Below are positions 36,561 through 48,600 of a stretch of DNA of 64,000 bases, piece by piece (position 1 is the first letter of the stretch; every line of letters begins with the position of its first letter). Position numbers and translations under genes: made by a program. The notes beneath the pieces are model-generated. The model worked only from the letters and a program-made list of their open reading frames with translations, was not told the DNA's origin and made no database searches. Source of the DNA: Hericium rajendrae (lineage: Eukaryota > Basidiomycota > Agaricomycetes > Russulales > Hericiaceae). The DNA lies in contig CM065888.1 in assembly GCA_033439255.1 (NCBI GenBank), positions 1,302,001-1,366,000 on the forward strand. The letters run 5' to 3'.

Positions 36561-39500
36561 TCAGCGAAGCAGCGAGCCTCTTGGCTTTCTCAAAGACTCT
36601 GCGATGTTGAGGAATGTTTGTGCAAGTCGAACCTAGTTTCAAATCAGAAAAGGAATGCAAGATTAGAATCGAACTGCTTACAGTGTCAAGCGCATCTGCG
36701 TAGGAGGAAGGAACGGATGCGGTAGCAGGTGCCAACGGATCCAACGGAGCCTGATTCTGTACTTCGCTTGCTATCTCGACCATCCTGCGTAAGGTCCCCG
36801 AGTATCGATCTCTCCCAAATGATACTGCGTGGAAGGAAAGAGGTTTCCTGAAGATGCCGCAATGTTCGATCAGCCCTCTTTCCATCTTGAAATGTTAGTC
36901 GTCACGTACCCGAGATGCATAGCAGAGCGAGATAGATCCTGCATGGTCGCATCATGCAGCCCACATTCACCGTCGGAAAGAAAAATAATAACAGGGTTCC
37001 TGTAGCACCATAAGCTTCACTAAAGGGTCTCCAGCTTGTCAGAACGCCGTACCTCTCTGGGTTCCAATTGGTCTCCATGACATCTTGAGCACACTCCAGC
37101 GCCGCGGTGAAATTTGTCCCAAATTGCGCCTGATGGGGAAGAACCTCATCCAGAAGTTGGTCTGGAGAGCTTGTGAAGTCGTTGACGATTGGAGTTGTTA
37201 CGTCGTTGTAGAACAATACCACACTGTATGCATCACGGCGACCCGTAGACCCACGTATATTACCGGCGACCGCAGCTTGGCGAGCCATCCAAAAGCTATG
37301 AAGGGCAGAAAAGACTGCGCCCAGCCGGTTGTCCGAGTGAAGTGCAATTCGATCTCTTGCTGGAGTATTAGCCAAAGGTCGGCGGTCGTTCATTCCCATA
37401 GAGCTAGATCTGAGGATCGTTCAAGTTAGACATATATCCTGCACCGATAATTGGACCTAACCTGTCGATCACGAATATTCTACAGAGAAACCTGATTCAG
37501 CTTTCTGTTCGCACTTATGCAGAGCGCAACTCACACATGGAAAGCTGGCTGCATAGACGCCGGATTCTGGCAATTGTAGTGATGCCCATCTTTCGAGATG
37601 TGGCCGGCGCCGCCTGCAAGCACGGTCGGAGCTCCATTGGTAGCATGGAACATCGGCAATGTGCAATACGACGGCTGAGCAGGAGTGGTTCCCGTTGCCG
37701 CATGCTCCGGACCTATAGCTATCGTTCAGTCAACAGCTCTTTATAGTTTGAAAAAGTCATCTACCTGGACACATTGCATCGCTGCAGGACGATCGTCGTC
37801 AACTTATACTATTGTATCAAGAAAAAGAGGCCGCGATCGTACCATTTCGCAAAACTGGCCTGCTCCTCGCGCGAGTATGGGTCTAAGGAAATAGCCACGT
37901 TAATTGGAAGAAACAGTCTAGGCTCGTACTGTAGCCCCGACCTTTGAAGCCTTCAACGAAAGCAATGATCAATAATAAGGTATTCTGTCGGATTCCAGAC
38001 ACATACCCGTTCGTCGCCACATGAGCTCATGCGTTATATAGTCCTTCGCCCGGTCTGGGTTCGGGAGGACCTGTCGCGATATGTGCTCCACTTCTTCGCT
38101 TCCGCAATTGGCTGGATTTTCTGCTCGACAGTAATCGATATGAGCATGCCTCCCCAGGGACGAGCAGACCAGGTTGCACATCATAGGGGCCCCCTCGTCG
38201 TTTGCAGCAAATTTTCTTCCCTCAAGCTCAACGCTTGTTCCGTCCGGTCCATCGACGGCCCATCGAGCTTGAGACATCGAACCATGTGACGTTTCGTGTT
38301 CTTGCTGTGCGTGTCCTTTCCGCCGCGTTGGTTCGAGTTGAGACCAATACATAGGAACGGCAGCGACTCACCTAATGGCAAAGTACAATAGTATCCACAG
38401 TTTTCGCAACTTATTGGCATCGTTAGTACAGCATGATTTCAATAGATGGCCTCAGACGTACCGTGCCTCACAGAAATGGAAGGGATGCTCGTCTCCGCTG
38501 TGACAATGGTCTCCTTCGTGTTCCGTGGCATCCGGGTCGATCATCTTAATGCACTTCAGGCGCTTCGCGACTATTTGGCCGCCCAGATGAGATCAAAAGC
38601 TTAGTCGGAGGGAGTAAATACTGACCTTGTGTATACTGTGATAACCGCCATTTAGTTCATAACTCGATTCAAGGATATCAGTGGAAGCCTTTCACTTACC
38701 TTCGTATATTGGAACGTTTCATGCCGACCGGTAAATGTTGATTCTATTGAGTGGGGAGTCGTCTCGATCTGACAAATCCCAGCGCCACAGAGTACGTTAC
38801 AGGAGTGTGCTTGCCTAAAAGTCAGAAACGTCAGACCATGCCGTGGAGCGTCGAGGGAGGAACAGACCCGCAGAGATGTTTTTCGTTGTGCAATAGGCCG
38901 TGAAGATGTGTTTGGTTGCACAATTGCTTGCATAGCTGACAAGAGACGGGACACAGTCGATTTTCGCATTGGTGAATGGTGTGATCTTCGTGACTTCAAA
39001 GGTACAGACACACTGAGAATTGAAGTGCCTTGCATGGTAGACAAATAACATACCTGGGCACGGAACACGTCCCCTGACACGACCATAGTTTTCCGTCAGG
39101 CAGCTGTATCTCTCTGAGGCTGCAAGGCTGAAGCGAAGTTTTAAAACTAAGATAGGTAAAGTTATTAACGGCATACCTCGCCACACATGTGAAGGCGTGC
39201 AGCACACGAATGATGTTCATCCTCAGGATGTCCTAGGACCTAGAATTGGTTAAGATCAACAACAGCGGCAACTAGCATTGAAAAAATGTCCACCTTGGTA
39301 CATTCTTTGAGACAGCCTCGTTTAGCTGACAGCTCGCAAGGCTCGCCACATAGATGAGTATTGATGACGCAGCTGCATCATTGTTTAACACCAATCATGG
39401 GACGAGCAAGCAATTGAAGCTACTTACACGTGTTTCCCGGGATGACCAGCACTAAAATAGCATGAGAAGCGACAAAGCAAGCCGTCGTAAGAATTGCGCA

Positions 39501-42500
39501 CCTCATTCCACAGAACTTGAAAACCGATTCCTTGGCACAAAACCCACATTCATGTATACAAGCGTGCGACGTCAAACAGTTATGAGAACCTTCATGGGAC
39601 CGGGGTCGAAGACATAGCAGTTGGCAATCAACGCAGGTAGCCTTGCATAACTGGACGTTAGTCTTGAGTTCGAGACTGGCACTGCTGCAGGTACGGCGTA
39701 ATTCTTCGATACTGGCATGGCTAGTCTGGAATCGCGCCAGGTTAGAAGAAATCCATTCGCTGACATGATCAATCCGCATATCCGCCAAACGGTTGAGATA
39801 TAACGAAAGATCTGCAATCCATTCGCTCTCAGTACGCTGTTGACGCAATGATGCTTGATCCCAGTTATTGCACAGGGTGAGCAAAGCTACATCTGGATCA
39901 GGTGCTTCAAGCAGCGTCGGGATGCTGAATCGAGCCTCGGTGTCCGGTTTTTCGATGAAGAGATCGGTATCAAAGTTCTGTATGCAGGTTAGTCGTATAC
40001 TCAAAGATTGACACACTGCCAAATAACCGAACCTTGAGGGGCTCGAGAGATGGTTCTGTCTCGGTCAGGCCTGTCTGCAACGCCTTCGGTAGTAGCCCTA
40101 GAAGAGACTGTGCACGATGCGCGGCCATGGTGTCTAGAACGACAATCAGAATATGCTTGTTAGTCAACTGTCTTGGACGCACGGGAGAGAGCACCCCAAT
40201 CATTAGCCTGCATATATTGATGAGCTATCCATCCTATAGCGGAAGTGAAGACCGTATCGTACCTTCAGCTTCGCCATCAGCGTCTTAAGAGTATGCGAGA
40301 ATTCACCAGCCGCATGGTGCGTCGTAGTTTGCTTTTGCAGCAGATTGTTGAGGGTGTTGAAAAGCCGATAAAACTCGTTGGACTCAATGACAGGCCAAGG
40401 GATGATGTTCAGCTTTCCAGCATGAAGACGAGAGATGAAGTTGGAGTCCTGCTCGTCCTGCACAATCTTACGGAATTTGAGAGAAAATCTGTGATTTGTT
40501 ACCGGTCAGTAGAATTGAAGCCACAAAGCCGTGATTGCGAAAATTCGACCCACTCTCGCGTAATCTCGTTTTTGTCTGAATCAACAACGTCCTGTCAAAG
40601 ATGATGAGCCCAGAGCGTCCGATACCAAATCGAAGACTAGAGCCATGCCTTTATAATGATGAGGAGCGTAGACTGAAAGAGATTAGGGTTGGCACTTGGA
40701 TCCAAGATTGAAGCGCTGGACTGAAATGATTGGAAGAGCCCGGTGATATCACGACTGAGAGCGAAATTGTTCCGGAAAAGCACCTAAGACAACTCATTGA
40801 GTAACAAGACGAACGTAAAAGGAGTGTAACAAACGAGATTCGAAATCGCGCTATTGAACAAGACAAGTAATGTATCTTCTTGTGCAGATCGCTCAATGCT
40901 GTGGACGCCTACAGTCCAGAGTGAGTAATCACTGGAATCCCAGTGGTGAATGGCGGTCGAAATTGCGGACCTTCAAAATCGAGGGCAACGATCAGGTTCT
41001 CGTCAGTCGGCGTACACGACAACCAAACGCCCTCTTCAGTCAAACAAGATCAGCGATGCCAGAAATGACTGACGGCGGACGAACCTGTTGTCCTCATGGC
41101 ACTACCAGCAAACGAGGTATCGGCCAGATGGTTGAGGGCGAAGCTCTTGCCCACAGACTGTTCCCCCATCGATGATACCACTTTGACAGGCTGCATACGA
41201 TCAAGTAAGATAATTGCAGCGTCTTTATAGCAAACGGAATACCTTCGAAGCCATATAGGATTGAAACAAAGATTCATACCAGCCGAATGTCAGACTGTCG
41301 ACGATGCGCGTGACTTCGGCTCCAAGCAGTGACCGTTCCAGCTCTGCGGAGAATACACCATCCTTCAAAGGAATAAAGCGATTTTCTCGACAAACTGCGA
41401 TATGGATTGGTATCAAACAAATGAGGTCAGCAAGCCACTCTCCGGCGCGCAAGGATGAGATTTGCCAGTCTACTTCGCTCGCGAACTGCTCCCACAAGGC
41501 AGTAAAATTAGCCACTAAGATCGAAAGTTGGTCTAAGATGCGGCCTGTCGGTTTCTTCGTCGTGCGCTGGAACGTCCGAATCATATTGGCGAAGTAGGCG
41601 GGGAAAGGCTCATGACCCTCATCGGTGATAAAGACCAGCGTTCTTCCCCGTCGCTCGCTCATGGAGGATATAGTGCGTCGCTCAATTGCTGGCTGCACAG
41701 GAAAACGTGTCCAAACATCTTTATGACAATCAATAACCGAGTTGTGGGCCGTTTTTTGACCACCATGCCGCGCTGACGTCCGGTTACCCGATTCCTTGAA
41801 CATGAACTCGGTGATGTTGCCTGTAATGTCCAATGCGATCGACTGGCAAGACTGTGTCGACGAGTCTAGGCTTATCAGATGTATATTGTTCCGGTTGACG
41901 AAGGATGTCAGGACGGCGTCTTCAGTGGGGAAGTCCGAGATATTGGCAGTGATACCATCAGAGGCACCGAACGTGCTCAGATGGTAGGCCGTTAGAGATG
42001 TGGTCCCATCTTTGACGCAGAGAGCCAACAAACAAGAGCCGTCAGGCGATGACCAAACCTTGGTTGGGATGGTCGGTAGCTGCAGCGTTGCTGGACTATG
42101 CATAACGATTATATTGTTATCAAATATGCAACGCCGAGGAACTTACCGGCACTGTAAAGTGACAAAAGAATAAATTCGCGCGCGAGCGTGGGAGTCAATT
42201 AAGAAGATCTCTTGATTTCCCGAAACAAAGCAAGCTGCGCTGATTGCGACTGGATGGCTGTAGTCCTTGTACCACTGATGCAGATCCGCTTGGTTTATCA
42301 AGGCTTGCAGAAGCTTGAAAGTCTCATCGAAGATGAAAACATTCAACTTGAGCTATTTTTAGATTGACGATGATAAGTAGCTGGACGTAACCTAGAAGGT
42401 TAGACCCACCGTCGAAGATGAGCAAACTGCTAACAACCGCGTCGACTCGTCAAACGCAAAGATGGCATCTTCGCCTAGTTTATGTTGATGCAGCGTCGTC

Positions 42501-45500
42501 CTGGGCTTGTGTTCAGAAATGTTAGTCGGGAATGATATCATGTCTCCCGAATAAATCAGCGCATTCTTTTCCGGGTCGAAGAGAATTAGCAGCAATTTGC
42601 TTTTCTCAAACATTTGCAAATGACTGTAGAATTCGGTGAAAATCGTTCATAAAAGCTAAGGAGATGACGACCTACGCTATGCTATAGCCAATTGGGAGAC
42701 TGAATTTCAACTTGTTTCTGATCTCTATCATCGGGTTTGGAATGAAACTGGAGTCCATCTGAAGCTTTTGTTGATCATCTTCTGCTAATTTGAGCGGGTA
42801 AATCCTGCAATTGAGCATTGGTTCGTGGCGGGAGCACCGCCAGCCAGTCAGGACGTATGGGTCTGTCACGAACAACAATGATGAGCGCAAAGGAATGCGA
42901 AGGACAGTAAAGCAAATTCTGGCCGACACTTACGTCGAAACGAAGACGGCGGATCAAGTTGCTCTATGAAGAAGCTCCTGTCATGATAATACCGAAGTCA
43001 GTGTGAGTCACATAGCCAAACATACAATATAGCGTTCGTACACTTTGGCATCCGGCGGCGATTTCTTGTTGATCTCGGAAATCAGCCATGATCGTAATCC
43101 CTGTTTCTCTTGATCTCCACGACTTTGCAACTCCATCTCAAGCCGGTTTGAGCAGTCATTCTTTTGAATGGCATAAGCTTGATGTGAAACTTTGTTTACC
43201 AAAGAATCGATCATTTTGCGAAGAGCATCTTGTGCGATCTGCGTGATCTCGGCCATGGCGTCACCCAAGGCGTCAAAGTTCTTCATGTCGGAAATGAACT
43301 GAGCATCATTCATTGCTTCAAGCACCGAAGCTTCCTTCATTATTATTGAACTTTTAGAAGGTGAAGGGCCGATTGTGCTCGTTGACCAGCCGGTAACAGA
43401 GCTGACTGCTGACTTGACCGATTTGACTGCTGATCCCACAAGGCTGGATCGTCTGTCCGCGCTCACAGCCAACTGATACCGCCGCGCATGGAGATCGATG
43501 ATTTCTTGAGCATGCTTTACGGTTTGGGCCTCTAAAATCTTCTTCGTCAGCCTTTGTTTGGATGAGTCGTCCAAATCGCGATTGTGCTGGAGGAAAACTT
43601 GTGCGATAATGAAGAGGGACTTGAGCTTCCGAAACATGTCCGACGAGACGTGATCAAGCTTTGCCCGTTGCACCTCGTGTACGAATATGTCTCGTATCCT
43701 GTCATATATTGAAAAAAGAGATTCTAACCGCCCTGACATGGTCAACGTCATTTAAAACGTTATACGTGGAGTTCAAGAAAAGATGCGTCTACCTTCCGCG
43801 ACAATATCAACATCAGACGTTGCAGAACGTTTGGAACCCAAAATTTCACGAGAAAATGTCCTAAGTCAAGATGAAATGGGACCATCGCCAGCGTGATGAG
43901 AGAGCACGTACGGGTACAAGGAGATAACTTTGTCGATGAGCACCTCGCGGACTACTGCAACCATTTTGGGGAAGTCGGCATGCAGCTTATTGAAGGCTGC
44001 ACTTTGTTCCTGAGAAAGCTGATCAGTTAGTTTCCGGTCCAGTGTCTCACGAGCATTATGCCATGTTTCAAATTCTGTAGGCCATCGATCTCCGAGGCCG
44101 AGGTTGAACAACGCTTCAATAGCGCTGTCGTCAAGTTCATCGGAAAGGGAAACTGAGTCGGATCTCCTGGACATCGGGCGGGTATGTCAACCACAGTCAG
44201 GCAGCGGCAGTAAAACGTGCACCTACAGAAGATCGGACAAATGAGTTCGAGACATTTCGAAACGAGAGTAAGACACGATGTCCTCCTCAGGACTCGAGAG
44301 ATGTTGCGTCAAGAAGCCCTGGTATGCCTCTCCGAAAAGCAGCCGCGGTTTGAAGGATGGTGCATCGGCAGCGCTACCCGGAGGTGGCACACGAGTTTTG
44401 ATAAGATCAGAACTTATCTATTTACCAATATAAGGAAACTTCAGCGAATCAAGGAGAATGTAGAATAGTCATTACCTTAAAGCCAGGGCGTATCTTCATG
44501 TTTTCCTCCTGCTCCTTTGTCTTCTCCACCTCAAACGTAAACAGCCTGTCAGTATCAGCATTGCTGGCGTCAATGACGTCTTGAAAATCTTCTCCTTCGT
44601 CCCAGACAATAGATCTAGCGCAGTCGCATGATACGAGTGCGACGACCTGGTCCGCGACTTTTGTGAGGTAGCTATTTATGAGACAACACATCAGTCACAG
44701 CTGCGACGATGCTACATGCTCCAGCGCGCACCGAAGGAACGTCACTCTATTGCGCTGAACAGAGGACACGGCATCATCATCCCACGTGGTCGCCTCTGGC
44801 CAGTATATGACGTAGATCTGCTTCTCGGGAGCAGCAGGCCCGCGCGGTTTGACAGCATACAGCCCCGATCGCAAGACTGGCCCCGGCACGCCAGAAGAAC
44901 CGTCTTCAGGCCTGCGCAACTTCTCCGCACTTTGCCAGCAATGGTGAGGTAGATACAGTTAACAGATCAAAGTTATACTCACATTGGTTCATCGATGGCC
45001 TCGATGGACAGCAAGAACCGCACGATCTCCTCGCGATTGCCGTAGATCCCAACAGGCTTGATTGTCACCTTGTCCAAGCCCTTGAAGTCGACTTTCGTCA
45101 AAGAAGAATACGACCCGGATCGGAGCGACTCGATGAACTCCCGCAGCGAGTCTTGCGAGATGATGACTTTGTCGACTGGTATCCAAACGATGAGCACCGT
45201 CACTTAGTACTCCCCAAGGACTCCTCACCGAGACCACCACTTCCCTCCTCCTGAATCAAGTCAAGGATCCGATACATGCCTTTCACCGAGTGCATCAGGT
45301 CCAAGCTGTCTGTTATGGTCTTTTGCGTAGGAGTCCTTGACCCGTCGCGCTGCCTGGCGGGTGCAGGTTCTGCATCGTCGCCAAGATTTAGCGATTTCAG
45401 ACGCTCAATGAGATACTCTGGGACCACCGCAGGAGTATTTGCGACAGCATCCACATCACCAATGGGATTCACGGGCCCTGGAGATGGTGGCAGGGACATG

Positions 45501-46167
45501 AACTTCGCATCGTCGTCGGAATCGCTGTCGTCGGAATCATCGGAATCGAGCTCGATAGTTACTGGCATACGTTCCTTTTCCTTAAACTATCACGAATCGT
45601 CAGGATGAAAGCGGCCTGATGTTGAGTCCTGATGCTTACCTCTCCGCCAGGCTCGCTGCTTGCTTTGTCCTTGTCGAGCACTTCTTCCTGCGCCTTTCCC
45701 TCCAACTATCATGATATTTAACGAAAGCTGCTTACTGTCCGATTCTAGTACTCACTTCTTCGTGCTTTCTGTTCTTTGGCTAGAGCCAAATGGTTAATGA
45801 AGACGACTGGGCGTTGGACGTTAGTACTCACCTCTTCGCCGGGCTCGCCATCTCCTCCGTCGAGAGAACTTTCGTGCTCTGTCTCCTTTGTCTAGCACCG
45901 ATAATCAGCGAAGGCCGCTTGATACGGATCGTCGATACTCACATCTTCTGGGTCGCCCTCGCCACTCCCCTTGTCGGGCGCTTGTTCGTACATTGTTGAG
46001 GCTGGCGAGTGGCAACAATGTTAGACGGCGTTCGAAGAGAAATTTGCATCGAGCTTACTTTCTAGTAAATCGTTAACGGGATCACCGTCGCCATCTGTTG
46101 AAGGGTAAGACTAGCATTCCAGAGCAAAGACAGAGGACTTACTTTGAGGTGGGTCAGTGGCGGTCAT
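36561..46167 (-). CDS. Giant VLIG/GBP-like GTPase with zinc region and VWA domain (copy C)
   Basis: The start ATG at 46167 gives MTATDPPQ; the stop is 36561-36563 after KPRGSLLR. It has the same domain order as A and B: VKGMYRILDLIQEEGSGGL and KPVGIYGNREEIVRFLL (45.3-45.0 kb); helical/coiled coil (44.2-43.0 kb); a propeller-like part (42.9-41.8 kb); GAEVTRIVDSLTFGWYESLF; a G domain with GEQSVGKS (41143-41166) and DFEG; a Cys/His-rich region (CVDCQLLCLRPRSHEGSHNC, CNLVCSSLGRHAHIDYC); and a VWA domain (37.5-36.56 kb) whose MIDAS reads DRSSSM, with FGTNF in place of GGTNF and an FLSDGE-type motif. The N-terminus differs: a chain of acidic micro-exons (listed separately) precedes an Asp/Ser-rich run (ELDSDDSDDSDSDDD). 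It is convergent with the RBR gene, about 300 bp apart. All compared blocks are in frame. Confidence 0.82.
45610..46030 (-). repeat. Tandemly repeated acidic micro-exons in copy C
   Basis: Reading the minus strand, four successive short exons, mostly 57-66 nt (one about 24 nt), are separated by introns of about 50 nt. They start GTGAGTA or GTAAGCA and end in similar T-rich tails (CTTTCGTTAAATAT-type, ...TAG). The exons end GEGDPED, GDGEPGEE, KHEE and SEPGGE. The similarity of both exons and introns suggests repeated duplication of an exon-intron unit. Copies A and B lack it. Confidence 0.6.
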
Positions 46168-47529
46168 GATTGCAGTCGAGAAAACAAGAAACGGTCAGAT
46201 GGGTTAGATACGCGGTTTGCGGCAAAGATCGAATGGATCTGTCTCTGCAACGGGCAGTGGGGAGATGTGGTCGAAAGAAAGACAGCCGTCGTGTATTAAG
46301 GCAAGGGGACGCGCACTTGAAAGAAGAGCCCGGGCCTACTGGATAGACGCGTCGCGTTGCCTGCACGCGTCCGGGCTGCGCAGACGGCCACGTTCACCTC
46401 TTGAGAAGAACAAAGACACTGATTTCACCTAGATATAAAGGTATTTTTCGTTTAAAAATCGAGGTTGCAGCAGGGCAAGTCGAGCGCGTTACACAGTAGT
46501 ACGCGTCAGGCACGATCTCTGGAAGCGAACCGGAAACGGCCGGCGCCCTGGGTCGGCGCGCCGGAGCTTCCCTCCTCTGCAACCTTTAGATTTCCTGTTG
46601 CCTGAATTTCCTCGAGCCTGTGGGTATTCAAATTTCAATTTAGCATCTTTCGAGACAAGCTCCGTCATTTTGTTTTTGTAACGCAAGAGCATGATGTCGT
46701 ATTCGTGTTTCACAGTCGTATACTTACCGTGGGAATGTTTGAGGAAGCCCCGGCTGACTTGCCAATTTTGGCAGAGCTGCTCTACGAGCCTCAAGAGAAT
46801 TCATGCTTTTTTTCTCTTGCAGGATATGAATAGTCTGACTTTGACTATCCGGGCTTGTAGTTGAGACAAAAACACATAAAAGTTTGGCATGAGACTAAGG
46901 TCAAAGTAAAGAGTACCGAGTAACGAGTACCGCGTACGACTGTGAGAAATGTACCGACTAAAGCCTAAAACCATGCCGGTGCGAACCGACTCCCGCGTCA
47001 CTCTACGGCGTTCGACTTCCCCTCGCTCGCACTCGATTTTTCAACGATAAATAATGTCATACCTAGATTTCACATCGATTCACGCTTCGACGCTGCGGAT
47101 TCGCCCTTCGTCGAGATCGCCGCAGTCTGGGGAGATCGCGCTCATCGCGTCGATGATCCTTTTTCTCTGAGCGCTGCTCCTGCCAGCCCTGCTCTCGACC
47201 CTCAGTAGTCCGGGGTTGGTACAGAAATTAACATACGCGGCATGGATCTGCTGCCTCCACGTCCTACCTGACGATCAGTCCAATGCGGCGTCTCTCATGG
47301 AGGTTTATGCTGTTGGAAAGGTTAGAGGTTGTGTCGTAGGCAGTCCTGACGGGGTCAAAAATGCAGTGATCGAATAGAAACAACCTGGAGTGCGACGCCT
47401 TCTGAGTCCTCTTACGCTTGAGTGGTGCTGATAGTCATTGAGCGAGATGGGTTGACAGTGAGCTGGCACGTTAAGCGCGAAGTTCGCCGCTCAAGCGCCC
47501 ATTATAGGCGCTCACCTGGGCCGCAGCTT

Positions 47530-47585
47530 AGTCATCCCGCCTCCTGCCCGCCCGCCGCCGCCCGCCGCCCGCCCGCCACGCCGCA
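47530..47585. repeat. C/G-rich low-complexity tract
   Basis: A run of CCCGCC/GCCGCC units on the plus strand. The minus strand is correspondingly G-rich with several GGG runs and could form a G-quadruplex (inference). No gene overlaps it. Confidence 0.7.
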
Positions 47586-47814
47586 CAGTCCGATCGTTCG
47601 TCGTCATAACCACGTTCACTGAATACAAGTCTTTACTCTGTTTCTTGCTTCTCGACACCAATACCTCAACCACTCTGCAATACTTGAAAACTTCTGTTCC
47701 ATGTACCACCCTGGAGAAGGACCTGGTCAGTTTTCTCACTTGCACTGAATTCTGAACCACCGACGAGACATGACAACGCGTTTCACGATGTGCCCAGCCC
47801 GTTGTTCATGTCGT

Positions 47815-47875
47815 CTCAGATGAAACGAACCTGAGGCACGATGCTTGGGCATTCATCTACTCTGCCTTGGGGGGG
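47815..47875 (+). repeat. Dispersed repeat R1, copy 1
   Basis: Contains CAGATGAAACGAACCTGAGG and CACGATGCTTGGGCATTCAT then CTACTCT. It is nearly the same as 54833-54892, seven kilobases away. Only the central ~60 bp are conserved; the flanks differ. Confidence 0.75.
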
Positions 47876-48200
47876 ACTAATGTCGTCGCGTTGCATTTGC
47901 CCCACGTCGCGCCTTCGGAATGCGGGCAGGCTGTGGGCGACCGATGACGCAGATGCAGCTTTTGGTGAACTTGTGGGACTAAACCTTGCTCACGAGTCCT
48001 ATCGGCCTGCCGTTCGCGTCACGCTACGCCACGAAGACCGCGATGCACGCGAAGGGATCACACGAACGGAAGGAGGCGAATCCTTCCTACATATCGATGA
48101 TGGATCGTCGCAGCGGTATATAGGAACTTCGCTGATCATACAACTTCTCTAGTCATATGAACTCTGCACGCGCAGAGGATTTCGATGATCTTCCGCGTTG

Positions 48201-48365
48201 GCCGGTGGTGCACACCATATGGCCTACTCATCATCAGCCCTTAAACATAGGACAGTGCCCGCGAGCTCGAGGAGCAGACTCGCCGAGCTGCCATATGCAT
48301 CATAGGCGACGCCATGGGTCACACTGACCTACACGTTGAGTCTCCTTGTGATGCTGCGTTTCCTC
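48201..48365 (+). repeat. Local direct repeat R2, copy 1
   Basis: Starts GCCGGTGGTGCACACCATAT and continues with GGCCTACTCATCATCAGCCC. It is a diverged match to 48464-48600, including a later GAGTCTCCTTGTGATG segment. Neither copy has coding potential. Confidence 0.7.
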
Positions 48366-48463
48366 GTCTAACCCCTCTCACTCGAGATAACTCTCGAACA
48401 CCCTACTAGATGGTTCAGTCATTGCCCTGTGCCGTAGTGCACCACGTTTATCATGCGCAATAG

Positions 48464-48600
48464 CCCGGTGGTCACCAAATGGCCTAGTCGCCATCAGCTC
48501 TTAAATATCGGACGGCACGAGCTCAAGGAGCATATCGCTAGATGCGTCGTAGGTGCATTGTCTGTATGCCAAGTCTCCTCGTTATGTTGCCTTCTGAAAG
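48464..48600 (+). repeat. Local direct repeat R2, copy 2
   Basis: Starts CCCGGTGGTCACCAAATGG and continues CCTAGTCGCCATCAGCTCTT. It pairs with 48201-48365, with internal deletions. It is probably a decayed tandem duplication or an old transposon terminal repeat. Confidence 0.68.

Noticed and set aside
12858-46167. Idea that one of the three giant GTPase copies is a pseudogene
   Set aside because: P-loop, DFEG, pre-G block, zinc pairs, MIDAS and C-terminal KPRG ends are all in frame in each copy. The only oddity is a GC donor in copy A, which is a permitted splice site.
46489-46794. 101-codon minus-strand frame upstream of giant gene C
   Set aside because: It has no recognisable domain, no supported splice context, and an uncertain start codon.
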